Assembly (NCBI RefSeq): GCF_025717535.1
Contig: NZ_JAJIRO010000004.1
Coordinates: forward strand, 496,001 to 560,000
Length of the DNA: 64,000 bases
From: Paucibacter sp. Y2R2-4
Lineage (GTDB): Bacteria; Pseudomonadota; Gammaproteobacteria; Burkholderiales; Burkholderiaceae_C
Direction: 5' to 3'
A program made the translations under genes and the position numbers. The notes under the pieces are model-generated. The model was not told the DNA's origin, did not search any database, and saw nothing but the letters and a program-made list of their open reading frames with translations. Shown here one piece after another: positions 7,754 to 16,647 of the stretch. Every line of letters begins with the position of its first letter. Position 1 is the stretch's first letter.

Positions 7754-10700
7754 TCATGCCAAGGGGAGGCGAACCGAGAAGGTCGTGCCCACACCCATCT
7801 CGCTGCTCAGCTCGATCTGCCCCCGGTGCTTTTCAATGATCTTCTTGACGATGTTCAGCCCCAAGCCACTGCCCTCACCGACCGGCTTGGTGGTGAAAAA
7901 AGGATCGAACACCCGCGCGCGGATGGGCTCGGGAATACCGCAACCGTTGTCACCCACGCTCACCACCAAATCCTCGCCCTCGCGGCGGATGCCCAGGGTC
8001 AGGCGGCCATTTTTCGGCATGGCTTGCAAGGCGTTGTGGATGAGGTTGGTCCAGACCTGGTTCAGCTCATCGGGCAGGCAGGGCAAGGGCGGCAGATCGG
8101 CCTCATAACGGCGCACCAACTCACACCCCTGCTTGATTTGGTTCTGATAAATCGTCAGCACGGTTTCGATGTTCTCCACCAGGTCAATGGACTGCCATTC
8201 GCCGCTGCTGTCCACCCGCGAAAAACGCTTCAGCGCAAACACAATCTTGGCAACGCGCTCGACCGCAGTGTTGATATTGTTGGCGCTACGCACCACGGTG
8301 GAGACGCCTTGCACCGCCTGCAAAATTCGCTCACGTTGCGGATGTCGCAGCAGCGGCAACATGGCCTCCGGCAGCTCGCTCAAGCCCAACTGCGCCAGCA
8401 AGCTGGCCAGGCTGCGCGCCGGTATCAGGCCGGCCTGCTCCAGCGCCCGCGTCAAGGCCTTGACCACGGCGCGCTCCTCGCGCGAGCTCTGCAGCAAGCT
8501 GGCGCGGCTGGCTTGCTCAATCATGTCCACCAGCAAGGCCTGCATCGTCGGTTCCAGCGTCTGCAACAAGGCTGGCAGCGCCGCCAAGGTATCGGCCAGC
8601 ACCTCCACAATGGTGGCGCCACTGGACTTGATCGCACCGATCGGCGTGTTGATCTCATGCGCCACATTGGCCACCAACTGGCCCAGCGAGGCCATCTTCT
8701 CCGACTGAATCAATTGCGCCTGCGACTCGGCATTGGCCAGAGCAATGGCCCCGTAGGCGCAGAGGGTCCGGAAGATGGCGATCTCGCGCTCGCCATAGGC
8801 GTGGGGTCGAGGAGATTGGATGGTCATCACGCCCAGCAGCCGCTCACCGGCAAGCAAGGGTGAGAACATCATGCTCAAGGTCACCGCTGTGCCTTCAACG
8901 CGGGCCCGCTCGGCGTCATCTTGCCCAAGATGGACGACGATTTCACGCCGTTCACGTGCACACAGCGGCACCCGACCGAGTGATGAATCGACACGGGTAC
9001 TGCGGTGCGGCAGTGCAACGCCGTCCTCCACACCAAAGACGGTACGCAGGGTCTGCCCATCGGCCTCAAGACGAAAGACGACGAAAGAGAAAGCATCCAG
9101 CAGGGCGTGCACATGCCGATCCAGCGCCGCGATGACGGCCGAGGCCTCAAGGTTGGTGGTGATCTCCCGACCGATCGCACCCAATTGCTCCAAGGTGCCA
9201 TTTGCCCGCTCCAGATTGGCCACGCGCTCGGCATGGGCCTGGGCCAGCAGGCGCTGCCGCTCGCCTTCATGGCGCAAGCTCTCGGTTTCAAAACGAACCT
9301 GCAACGCGATCGCCCGGTTGCTGGCTTCTTGGCTGTGAATGCGCTCGCGAGAACGGCCCGCCTCCAGGGCCAACTGATAGGCCTTCTGCAGGTCTCCCGT
9401 GCGCGCATATTCCGCAGCCGCTTCTTCCAGCAGTTCGACGGGCAAGATGAAGTCTGACATGCCTCGCGCCAAGGTAATCGCCTGCTGCAAATAGTGCAGG
9501 CCGGCATGACCGGCTTGTGCGCCGGGCGGCAATGGCAGCTGAAATTTCGCATGCAAGGCCGCCAAGCTACGCAAGCCATTCAAGCGCCACAGCGAATTGC
9601 CACTTTCGTCAGCCAGTTCAAACAGGCGCTGCAAATACTGCAAAGCCTCTTGCGGTCGATTCAAGCCCGCCAGGGCCTTAGCTTGCACGCCCAAAGCCAC
9701 TGCCAAACTCTCGCGCATACCGATCTGCTGACAAGTGGCTATCGCATCCTGCGCCCAAGACAAGGCTGCGCTGTCGTCACCGATGTCTACAGCGAGAAGA
9801 GCCAAACTTGATTGGACATTGGCAAGACTGCCGGACACTTGAGCCACAGAGTTAGCCAGTTCTAGAGACTCCTGCAGCAGCGCTTGCGCCTCAGCATACC
9901 GACCAAGCAGCCTCAAGGAATTCGCCGTTACCTCCAAACCGCGGCCGATACGCGTGGGCCAGTGCCGTGCTCGCGCCAGAGCCAGTCCACGCTCCGCCCA
10001 TTCAAGGCCCAGGCTTGAATCGTTCAAGAGCGTGAAGCCCGTGCTGGCATTGAAGGCCGCGATACAGGCCAGGCTGATTTGACCGCTCCTTTCTGCTAAC
10101 GCAAAAACTCGCAAGAACAATCGCGCGGCGCCACCGGAATCTCCACCCATGCCCTTGACCAGGGCATGGGCCGCCAGCACCCAGCTTTGGGAGGTCGGAT
10201 CACGAGGAAGCTCGTAATCCGGAAGCACAATTTGCAGGTCAAGCCTGGCCTGCTCCGTGTCACCAAAGGCAGCGTGAAACAGTGAGCAGGCCTTGGCTGA
10301 GTCGAGGCGAATCTGATCTCCAGTCTGCGAGTAATGAGCTTGGGCAGCCTGATTGCAAGCCTGCGCCCGCAGCGGTTGACCCCGTGCGAACCACAACATT
10401 TGCTCCAGCCACTTCACATCACCCAGGCCCAAGGCGTCACCCGCCTGCGAGAACCTGGCCTGGGCCTGCAGCAACTGGCGCTCTGCCGAAACCAGTTCGC
10501 CGGCCATCAGTCGGATCTCGGCTCGCAATAATTCAAGGCGCGCCTGCATGCTGTCTTGGGCTGCTGAACTCAGGCCCCAGTCCTGCGACGCGGATTCGGC
10601 GAGCAATGCTTGCCCCTGGTCAGCCGAGAGCAAAGCACGCTCGCAATCCCGTTGCCGCAACTGCCAAGCCAGAGCCAGCACGACCGGCAGCCGCTCTGCC

Positions 10701-10780
10701 GGTCCTTCGGCAGCACGCAGCGCAGCTTCCAGCTGCGCGACGGCCTCATCGGTGGCGAAGAATTCGGGCGTTGGAAGCAT
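7754..10780 (-). CDS. Soluble TPR-GAF sensor histidine kinase
   Basis: The 1008-residue protein has no membrane helix. Residues ~1-460 are alpha-helical TPR-like repeats. A coiled coil at ~460-525 leads to a GAF domain (~535-690). The H box, Val-Ala-His-Glu-Ile-Asn-Thr-Pro, has its histidine at residue 708. About 120 residues then intervene before the second helix of the dimerisation domain, and the ATPase domain (~890-1005) has clear N, G1 (Asp-Asn-Gly-Cys-Gly-Ile) and G2 (Gly-Ser-Gly-Leu-Gly-Leu) boxes. The start is the ATG at 10780, with AAGGAGAG about 11 nt upstream; the earlier in-frame GTG abuts that site. It lies 41 nt after the membrane kinase gene, with which it shares the whole C-terminal half. 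Confidence 0.93.
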   Translation of the reverse strand: MLPTPEFFATDEAVAQLEAALRAAEGPAERLPVVLALAWQLRQRDCERALLSADQGQALLAESASQDWGLSSAAQDSMQARLELLRAEIRLMAGELVSAERQLLQAQARFSQAGDALGLGDVKWLEQMLWFARGQPLRAQACNQAAQAHYSQTGDQIRLDSAKACSLFHAAFGDTEQARLDLQIVLPDYELPRDPTSQSWVLAAHALVKGMGGDSGGAARLFLRVFALAERSGQISLACIAAFNASTGFTLLNDSSLGLEWAERGLALARARHWPTRIGRGLEVTANSLRLLGRYAEAQALLQESLELANSVAQVSGSLANVQSSLALLAVDIGDDSAALSWAQDAIATCQQIGMRESLAVALGVQAKALAGLNRPQEALQYLQRLFELADESGNSLWRLNGLRSLAALHAKFQLPLPPGAQAGHAGLHYLQQAITLARGMSDFILPVELLEEAAAEYARTGDLQKAYQLALEAGRSRERIHSQEASNRAIALQVRFETESLRHEGERQRLLAQAHAERVANLERANGTLEQLGAIGREITTNLEASAVIAALDRHVHALLDAFSFVVFRLEADGQTLRTVFGVEDGVALPHRSTRVDSSLGRVPLCARERREIVVHLGQDDAERARVEGTAVTLSMMFSPLLAGERLLGVMTIQSPRPHAYGEREIAIFRTLCAYGAIALANAESQAQLIQSEKMASLGQLVANVAHEINTPIGAIKSSGATIVEVLADTLAALPALLQTLEPTMQALLVDMIEQASRASLLQSSREERAVVKALTRALEQAGLIPARSLASLLAQLGLSELPEAMLPLLRHPQRERILQAVQGVSTVVRSANNINTAVERVAKIVFALKRFSRVDSSGEWQSIDLVENIETVLTIYQNQIKQGCELVRRYEADLPPLPCLPDELNQVWTNLIHNALQAMPKNGRLTLGIRREGEDLVVSVGDNGCGIPEPIRARVFDPFFTTKPVGEGSGLGLNIVKKIIEKHRGQIELSSEMGVGTTFSVRLPLA

Positions 10781-10821
10781 CGCAGTGACCACTCTCCTTA
10801 CACAAGCTCTGGCCGCTGGGC

Positions 10822-13191
10822 TCAATACACCGTCACCGGATCTTTACCGGGCCAGCCTGCTTCCAAGGGCAGGTAGACCGAGAAGCTGCTGCCCACGCCC
10901 ACAACGCTTTGCAGCTCGATGCGGCCGTGGTGCTTCTCGACAATCTTCTTCACGATGTCCAGCCCCAAGCCGCTGCCCTCGCCCACCGGTTTGGTGGTGA
11001 AGAAGGGGTCAAAGATGCGCCCAATCAATTCCTGCGGAATGCCGCAACCACTGTCGCTGATGATGACAATGGCGTAGTGCTCGTCACGCTCCAAGCGGAT
11101 CTGCAGCACGCCTTTGTATTGCATGGCCTGCAAGGCGTTGTGGATCAGATTGGTCCAGACTTGGTTGAGCTCGTCCGGCAAGCAGGGAATGCGCGGCAGG
11201 TCTTGGTAGTGCCGCACCAACTCGATGCCACCGCGCAGCTTGCTCTGGTAGATGGTCAGCACCGTCTCCAGGCCTTCGCGCAGATCGGCGTCCACCACTT
11301 CCTCGGATTGGTCAAAGCGCGAATAGGACTTGAGCGCAAAAATGATCTTGGCGACCCGCTCCACCGCCATATTGATGTTCTCGGTGTTGCTGGCAATGGT
11401 GGACATGCTGTGCGCCGTGTCCAAAATCAGCTCCACCTGCGGGTGGCGCAACAGCGGCAGCAGCTCCTCCAAACGGTCTTGCGCTCGCAGTTGCACCAGC
11501 AGGGCCGATTTGTGGCGCGCGCCTTCGATGCCAGCAGCCTCCAGCGCTTGACTCAAGGCGCGTGCCTGAGCCCGCTCCTCGCTGGAACTGAGCAGGCCAT
11601 GTGGTTGATTGACGCGGTGGATCAAGTCGACAAAGCGGGCTTGGTCTGCCTCGTCCAGCAACTGCAAGACTTGCGGCAGTTGCTCCAGCGTGTGGCGCAA
11701 GGCATCGGCGATATTGCGGCCGCTGGATTTGACGGCGCCAATCGGCGTGTTGATTTCATGCGCCACCCCGGCCACCAACTGGCCCAGAGCCGCCATTTTT
11801 TCAGACTGGATCAGCTGCCCTTGGGCTTGCTTGAGTTCCTCCAGGGCCCGCGCCGCCTGGCCGCGCGAGGCTTCCACACTGGCATAGGCCGAGGCATTGG
11901 CCAAGGCGATCGCCGCATAGGCCGCCGTGGAGCGCAGGATTTCCAGCTCGCGCTCTTGGAAGGCTTGCGGCCTGTGGCTCTGACAGATCACCACGCCGAT
12001 GCGACGCCCGTTCGCCACCAGGGGGCGTAACAGCGCCGACAGCATCGGCGCGCTGGGCACCACGCCCTCGGGCGTGGGGGACTCGGCGGCCTCATCGGCA
12101 ATCACCAGCTCACGGTCTTCCAAGAACGTGCGCACCGTCAGCCAGCGCGTGTCGTTCAACATAAAGCTGGAGGGCGGTGCCAGTGTTTCGTCTTCGACGT
12201 AGTAGATCAAGTCGAGCCGATCACCGCGCGCCGCCAGCATGGCCACACCAAAAGAGTCCAGCGGCAAGAGCTCCCGCAAATGCCGATGCAGAGCCACGCA
12301 GATGGCGTACACGTCGAGACTGGTCGTCAGCTCCTTACCGATATCGCCAATCTGACGCAAAACATCGGCCGATTGCGCCAGGGCTTGGTTGGCGGTGGAG
12401 AGTTCGGCCGTGCGTTCGCGCACCGCGTCGGCCAAGTGGTCGCGGTGCTCGGCCAGCGCGTTTTCATAACGCTGCTTTTGCTGCACATAGTCGCTCAGGC
12501 GGTCTTGCAAATGATTGACGCCGCCGACCAGCATGGCCAGCTCGTCGCGGTTCTTGGAAGATCGGTTCAAGGACAGATGCTCGCTCTTCTCCTCAGGCCG
12601 CAGCCGGCCCAAGTGCATGGCGATACGACGCACATGCACCGTGACCGCGCGGCTGAACAAGAACATGATGAAGCCTGCCAGCAGCAAGGACTGCAGCAGC
12701 TGAGTCAGCACGATCGCCTGCACCGAAGAGCGCAAAGAGGCCCAGAGTTCACGCTCATCGCCAATCAACAGCAACTCGCCCAAGGGCTCAATCGGTGCGC
12801 CAGGAAAGGCCTGATAGGTCAGCGGCAAGGTGCGCGATGGCGCGCGGCCAGCACCCTCCCAGCCGGGGCGGGTGAACTGCACCGAATCGGCCGGGCGGTT
12901 GGTGGCCTTGATGCGGACCTCGATATGCCCGATGGAGCGCACATTGCCCACGCTGCTCAAATGGGTCTGAATCGAGTCGCGGTCCATGTCCCACACCGCT
13001 TTGCGCAGCGTGCTTTGGTAGACCTTCTCGATCAGCTCCAATTCGCTGGTCATGGCGGCGAGGCCGCTTTGCCAGGCCAGCCAGGTGTGAACCGCGACCG
13101 CCGTGCAAGTGAACAAGAGACAAAAGCCCAAGGTGGCCAAGACCATGCGAGCGCCCAGGGACTGGTTGTGGCGGGCTAGGGGTTTGAACAT
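10822..13191 (-). CDS. Membrane HAMP-GAF sensor histidine kinase
   Basis: The 789-residue kinase has a helix at ~16-36, a periplasmic loop of about 130 residues (with a Lys-Ala-Val-Trp-Asp-Met-Asp-Arg-Asp segment typical of extracytoplasmic kinase sensor domains), a second helix at ~168-188, HAMP (~190-245), coiled coil, and GAF (~285-430). The dimerisation domain has His478 in Val-Ala-His-Glu-Ile-Asn-Thr-Pro and an ATPase domain ends the protein. As in the next gene, a long insert separates the two helices of the dimerisation domain. The gene follows two periplasmic solute-binding protein genes by 27 nt, so the periplasmic loop may read their liganded state; that is inference. Confidence 0.93.
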   Translation of the reverse strand: MFKPLARHNQSLGARMVLATLGFCLLFTCTAVAVHTWLAWQSGLAAMTSELELIEKVYQSTLRKAVWDMDRDSIQTHLSSVGNVRSIGHIEVRIKATNRPADSVQFTRPGWEGAGRAPSRTLPLTYQAFPGAPIEPLGELLLIGDERELWASLRSSVQAIVLTQLLQSLLLAGFIMFLFSRAVTVHVRRIAMHLGRLRPEEKSEHLSLNRSSKNRDELAMLVGGVNHLQDRLSDYVQQKQRYENALAEHRDHLADAVRERTAELSTANQALAQSADVLRQIGDIGKELTTSLDVYAICVALHRHLRELLPLDSFGVAMLAARGDRLDLIYYVEDETLAPPSSFMLNDTRWLTVRTFLEDRELVIADEAAESPTPEGVVPSAPMLSALLRPLVANGRRIGVVICQSHRPQAFQERELEILRSTAAYAAIALANASAYASVEASRGQAARALEELKQAQGQLIQSEKMAALGQLVAGVAHEINTPIGAVKSSGRNIADALRHTLEQLPQVLQLLDEADQARFVDLIHRVNQPHGLLSSSEERAQARALSQALEAAGIEGARHKSALLVQLRAQDRLEELLPLLRHPQVELILDTAHSMSTIASNTENINMAVERVAKIIFALKSYSRFDQSEEVVDADLREGLETVLTIYQSKLRGGIELVRHYQDLPRIPCLPDELNQVWTNLIHNALQAMQYKGVLQIRLERDEHYAIVIISDSGCGIPQELIGRIFDPFFTTKPVGEGSGLGLDIVKKIVEKHHGRIELQSVVGVGSSFSVYLPLEAGWPGKDPVTVY

Positions 13192-13218
13192 CGCTCAAGT
13201 TTCCGGTGGCCGCTGGGC

Positions 13219-14001
13219 TCAGCTCGCAAGTGGCTCGGCTGCATCGCGGCTGCTGCCTTGCCACTTCCGGCGAATCTGCTCGTACTGGCCATTGCGCTTG
13301 ATGGCCTCCAGTCCACGGCGGAACAGCTCGACTTGATCATCTGGCGTGGCCTGACCGAAAGCCATGTAGAAAGACACATTCAGCTCGGGCAAAGGCAGGG
13401 CGCGAACCAACAATCGCTGGGAGTCCTGCCCGGCCTGGCGGGCCAGGTGCCTGGCCATCACGTCGGCGGTGATCCACAAATCCACTCGGCGCTGACGCAG
13501 CTTCTCAAGGTTCAACTCATTGCGCGAGCCTGACTGCAAATGCCGGCCTTTGACGAAGCCTCGCTCCTCCAAGAACTGCTCGGCCACATCGGCGTTCACC
13601 GTCGCGGTTTGCAGCTGCAAAGCGTCCGAGAGCTGGTTCAGCTTCAGCCCTCGACTGGCCAGGGCAAACAAGCTGTAGTCGGCCTGGGTCAACAAGCCCA
13701 CCCACTTGAACAGATGCTCGCGCTGATCGGTGCGGGCAATCGAGTAAATCAAAACATGGCTGCTGTGCTGAGCCACGTCATAAGCGCGCGCCCAAGGCAA
13801 GGTTTCGATCGGCACATGGAGCTGCAGCTCCTTCAAGACCGCCTGCACCAGCTCCGTGCACAAGCCCATGGGCGTGCCGTTCTCGGTGTAATTGAAGGGC
13901 GGCGCCTCCTCGCTCACGATGCGCAAAGCCGGGGCTGCCCGGCCCGGCCCCGCCGCCAAAGCCAGGCCGGCCAACATCAACTGCCGCCTATCGCTGCGCA
14001 T
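13219..14001 (-). CDS. Periplasmic solute-binding protein (SBP_bac_3 type) without transporter
   Basis: The 260-residue protein starts with a short signal peptide (Arg-Arg-Gln-Leu-Met-Leu-Ala-Gly-Leu, cleaved near Gly-Arg-Ala-Ala). It then has the family-3 binding fold: Pro-Pro-Phe-Asn-Tyr-Thr-Glu near residue 34, Met-Gly-Leu-Cys-Thr-Glu-Leu, and the Pro-Trp-Ala-Arg-Ala-Tyr ligand-binding-region motif near residue 70. Family members bind amino acids or similar small polar ligands. No ABC permease or ATPase is nearby. The next gene downstream, 27 nt away, is a membrane histidine kinase, so a sensing role is more likely than import. It is paralogous to the gene just upstream. Confidence 0.88.
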   Translation of the reverse strand: MRSDRRQLMLAGLALAAGPGRAAPALRIVSEEAPPFNYTENGTPMGLCTELVQAVLKELQLHVPIETLPWARAYDVAQHSSHVLIYSIARTDQREHLFKWVGLLTQADYSLFALASRGLKLNQLSDALQLQTATVNADVAEQFLEERGFVKGRHLQSGSRNELNLEKLRQRRVDLWITADVMARHLARQAGQDSQRLLVRALPLPELNVSFYMAFGQATPDDQVELFRRGLEAIKRNGQYEQIRRKWQGSSRDAAEPLAS

Positions 14002-14060
14002 CGATCTGCCTCCTCATCATGCCCGGCCCAGCTCAGGCTCGTTCTTCTTGCCCGGCCACA

Positions 14061-14816
14061 TCAAAGCTTGGCCTTGCCACTGGCCTTGACCTTTTCAAAG
14101 CCGCGCCGCACACGCTCAACGGTTTCATCCGGCGTGCTCAGGCTGAAGGCGGCGTACAAAGTAGAGGACAGTTCTTCAATGCGGTGGACCCGCTCGACCT
14201 GGGCGCAGTCCACGCTCAGTTGCTTGCAGTAGCTGTTGACATCGGTTTCGGTCATGACGACCAGATCGACGCGCTGACTCAGCAGCTGGCGAAAGTTGTC
14301 GAGGGACTGCGGCTCGACCAAGAGCTTGGTAAAGCCCTTGCGGCTCAAAAACTGATGCCGAAAGTCGTCTCTGGAGACCCCGATTCTGTATGCCTGCGCA
14401 TCGCCGAATCGTTGCAACTGGATGTCCTGACGCGATTTCAAACGGTAAAAATCAAACTCCAGGCGCAGCATCTCGCCCACCCATTTGAAGCGGCTCTCGC
14501 GCTCCGGTGTGCGAGCAATCAAGTAGATCAGCACATTGGCTTGTTTGAGGGCCAGGTCGTAGGCGCGTGCCCAGGGGTAGAGCTTGATGTCATAGGCTTC
14601 GACCCCGGAAGCGCTCATCACCCGCTCCAGTATCTCGGTGGCCGGCCCGGCCACCTTGCCGCCTTCGGCGTAAACATAGGGGCTGGTCTCGGTGACCAGA
14701 TGGACGGTTGCACCAGCGTCGGTCGCGCTGGATGACTGCGCCCAGGCGCCTGTGCAAGTAAAGGCGCAGGCGCTCAGCAACACCAGCGCAGCGCTTTGAA
14801 GCCAGCTCACGGACAT
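14061..14816 (-). CDS. Periplasmic solute-binding protein (SBP_bac_3 type), paralogue
   Basis: The 251-residue protein has a clear Sec signal (cleavage near Gly-Ala-Trp-Ala-Gln, residues ~23-27) and the same fold and motifs as the following gene, including Pro-Trp-Ala-Arg-Ala-Tyr-Asp and Arg-Phe-Lys-Trp-Val-Gly. I chose the ATG at 14816 because the signal peptide begins there; the open frame continues to 14885 with non-signal residues. It appears to be the first gene of the minus-strand signalling block ending at 6085. The mature parts of the two proteins differ considerably, so they probably bind different ligands. Confidence 0.87.
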   Translation of the reverse strand: MSVSWLQSAALVLLSACAFTCTGAWAQSSSATDAGATVHLVTETSPYVYAEGGKVAGPATEILERVMSASGVEAYDIKLYPWARAYDLALKQANVLIYLIARTPERESRFKWVGEMLRLEFDFYRLKSRQDIQLQRFGDAQAYRIGVSRDDFRHQFLSRKGFTKLLVEPQSLDNFRQLLSQRVDLVVMTETDVNSYCKQLSVDCAQVERVHRIEELSSTLYAAFSLSTPDETVERVRRGFEKVKASGKAKL

Positions 14817-14964
14817 CCCCTGCCCCCTTTTCGTCAACTGGGGCTTGGCACGTCGATAAGCCCAAGCACCCAAGGTCGGGGCCATCTTAGCGAAGTGGAG
14901 GCAAGGCGCAATGGCCTTGCTGGGGCCATAGGGTCAGGTTTTGCCTGGGGTGCGCCTGCTGGGC

Positions 14965-15483
14965 TTACAAAGGCAGCTCGGTGTAATAGCGTCCACCGTG
15001 AAAGATCAAGGGCTGCGCGCCCTCACGCCAGCTGCAGGCCTCTACTTCACCGACAAAGATGACATGGTCGCCTTCTTCGTACTGACTGCGATTGGCGCAT
15101 TCAAACACCGCCGCCACGCCGTCCAAGACAGGCGCGCCACCCGCGCCCTCTTGCCAGGCCACACCGGCGAAGCGATCGATATCGCGTGTGGCAAAGCGTT
15201 GTGCCAGCGCTTTTTGATCGGCGGCCAGAATGTTGATAGCGTAATGTGAGCCGCGGCTGAAGACCGGCATCGACCCAGCCTTTTGACCCAAGCTCCACAA
15301 GACCAGCTGTGGATTGAGCGACACCGAATTGAAGGAATTGGCCGTCAAGCCCACCAAGCTGCCATCCGGCGCACGCGCGGTGACGATGGTCACCCCGGTG
15401 GCGAACATGCCCAAGGCCTGGCGGAAACGCTGGCTGTCTTGGGCTGAAGAAACGGGAACGGCAGGGGCGGAAGAATTCGGCAT
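14965..15483 (-). CDS. Flavin reductase family protein (FMN-binding split barrel)
   Basis: The 172-residue protein matches the flavin reductase-like family (PF01613). Phe-Arg-Gln-Ala-Leu-Gly-Met-Phe-Ala-Thr-Gly-Val-Thr is at about residues 20-32, Gly-Leu-Thr-Ala-Asn-Ser-Phe near 45, an Asn-Ile-Leu-Ala segment lies in the middle, and Gly-Asp-His-Val-Ile-Phe-Val-Gly is near 140. Such enzymes reduce FMN or FAD with NAD(P)H, often for a partner monooxygenase. No monooxygenase gene is adjacent, so the partner is unknown. It is divergent from the M48 protease gene. Confidence 0.9.
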   Translation of the reverse strand: MPNSSAPAVPVSSAQDSQRFRQALGMFATGVTIVTARAPDGSLVGLTANSFNSVSLNPQLVLWSLGQKAGSMPVFSRGSHYAINILAADQKALAQRFATRDIDRFAGVAWQEGAGGAPVLDGVAAVFECANRSQYEEGDHVIFVGEVEACSWREGAQPLIFHGGRYYTELPL

Positions 15484-15615
15484 GCGGCATTGTCAGTCAA
15501 AGCCAATGTCGGCACAGGCTGCGGGGGCAAGACGCCGCCCGCCAGAAAGGCTTTCATCATCTGGCCTCAGAATAGCGGGACACGTTTTGAAGCGCGCTTT
15601 TTTTGTTTCCTCGCC

Positions 15616-16608
15616 ATGCATCCAGATTCTTTTGCCTACCCAAGCGCCTGTTCGGCCAATGAGCCAGCCTTCGCGCACGATGGCGGCTTTGGCCGCTGTC
15701 TTTGCTGCCAAGCGCCGCAAGCCAAGGCCAGCACGGGCGGCTTCAAATCCTCGCGTCGACTGTTCACCGGCTTGCTCGGCGCCGTCGCTTTAGGCCCGGC
15801 GATGGTGCCCGCCTGGGGCCGTGAAGGCGTGGAAGTCGGCAAGACCAGCATGCTGGCGCAGTTCGTCTCGCCCGAAGGCATTGAACGCTCCGGCGCCCAG
15901 AACTATGCGGCCATGATGCAAAAAGCCCAGCAGCAAGGTGCGCTGGCGCCGGCCAAGCATCCGCAGCTGATCCGCCTGCGCAGCATTGCCGAGCGCATCA
16001 TTCCGCATGCGCTGGCCTGGAATCCACGCGCCAAACAATGGCGTTGGGAGGTCAATCTGATTGCCGACCCGCAGCTGAACGCCTTTTGCATGCCGGGCGG
16101 CAAGATTGCTTTCTTCTACGGCATTCTCGAAAAGCTCAAGCTGAGCGACGACGAGGTCGCCACCATCATGGGGCACGAGGTGGCCCATGCGCTGCGCGAA
16201 CATGCCCGCGAGCGTCTGGCCAAGACCAATGCCACCCGCTTGGGCGCTGGCGCCCTGTCCAGCCTGCTGGGCCTGGGCAATGTGGGCGACGCGGTGTTGA
16301 ATATGAGCGGGCAACTGCTCACCCTCACTTTCAGTCGCGAAGATGAAAGCGAGGCTGATTTGGTCGGCATGGAGTTGGCCGCTCGTGCCGGCTACGACCC
16401 GGCGGCCGGCATCAGCCTGTGGCAGAAGATGGGGGCGGCCTCCAAGGGCGCGCCTCCGCAATGGCTATCCACCCACCCCGCCGGCAAGACCCGCATCCAA
16501 GACATTCAGGCCAATCTGCCCAAGGTCGAAGGGCTCTATGCCCGCGCCGAAAAACCCTCGCAGCGCTTTGATCCAGCGCCGCCCCTGCCCGTGCGCCGTA
16601 GCAGTTAG
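15616..16608 (+). CDS. M48 family zinc metallopeptidase with Tat-like signal
   Basis: The 330-residue product has the HExxH zinc motif at 187-191 (His-Glu-Val-Ala-His). The third ligand should be the Glu in Ser-Glu-Ala-Asp about 60 residues later. The fold matches periplasmic M48 peptidases of the LoiP/BepA kind, which take part in outer-membrane quality control. Residues 45-65 read Ser-Ser-Arg-Arg-Leu-Phe plus a hydrophobic stretch, a twin-arginine-like signal, preceded by an unusual 45-residue leader with Cys-Leu-Cys-Cys. The ATG at 15616 is the last before the signal; an upstream start at 15490 is possible but overlaps the divergent promoter region. Confidence 0.85.
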   Translation: MHPDSFAYPSACSANEPAFAHDGGFGRCLCCQAPQAKASTGGFKSSRRLFTGLLGAVALGPAMVPAWGREGVEVGKTSMLAQFVSPEGIERSGAQNYAAMMQKAQQQGALAPAKHPQLIRLRSIAERIIPHALAWNPRAKQWRWEVNLIADPQLNAFCMPGGKIAFFYGILEKLKLSDDEVATIMGHEVAHALREHARERLAKTNATRLGAGALSSLLGLGNVGDAVLNMSGQLLTLTFSREDESEADLVGMELAARAGYDPAAGISLWQKMGAASKGAPPQWLSTHPAGKTRIQDIQANLPKVEGLYARAEKPSQRFDPAPPLPVRRSS

Positions 16609-16614
16609 GTTTAT

Positions 16615-16647
16615 CGCTGCCGGCGAATCACCAACGTGCCGGCAGCG
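16615..16647. terminator. 10-bp hairpin between the convergent M48 and Crp/Fnr genes
   Basis: CGCTGCCGGC at 16615-16624 pairs perfectly with GCCGGCAGCG at 16638-16647 around a 13-nt loop. It begins 7 nt after the M48 stop and includes the last codons of the convergent Crp/Fnr gene. No T-run follows, so it may be a weak bidirectional terminator or 3'-end stabiliser. Confidence 0.5.
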
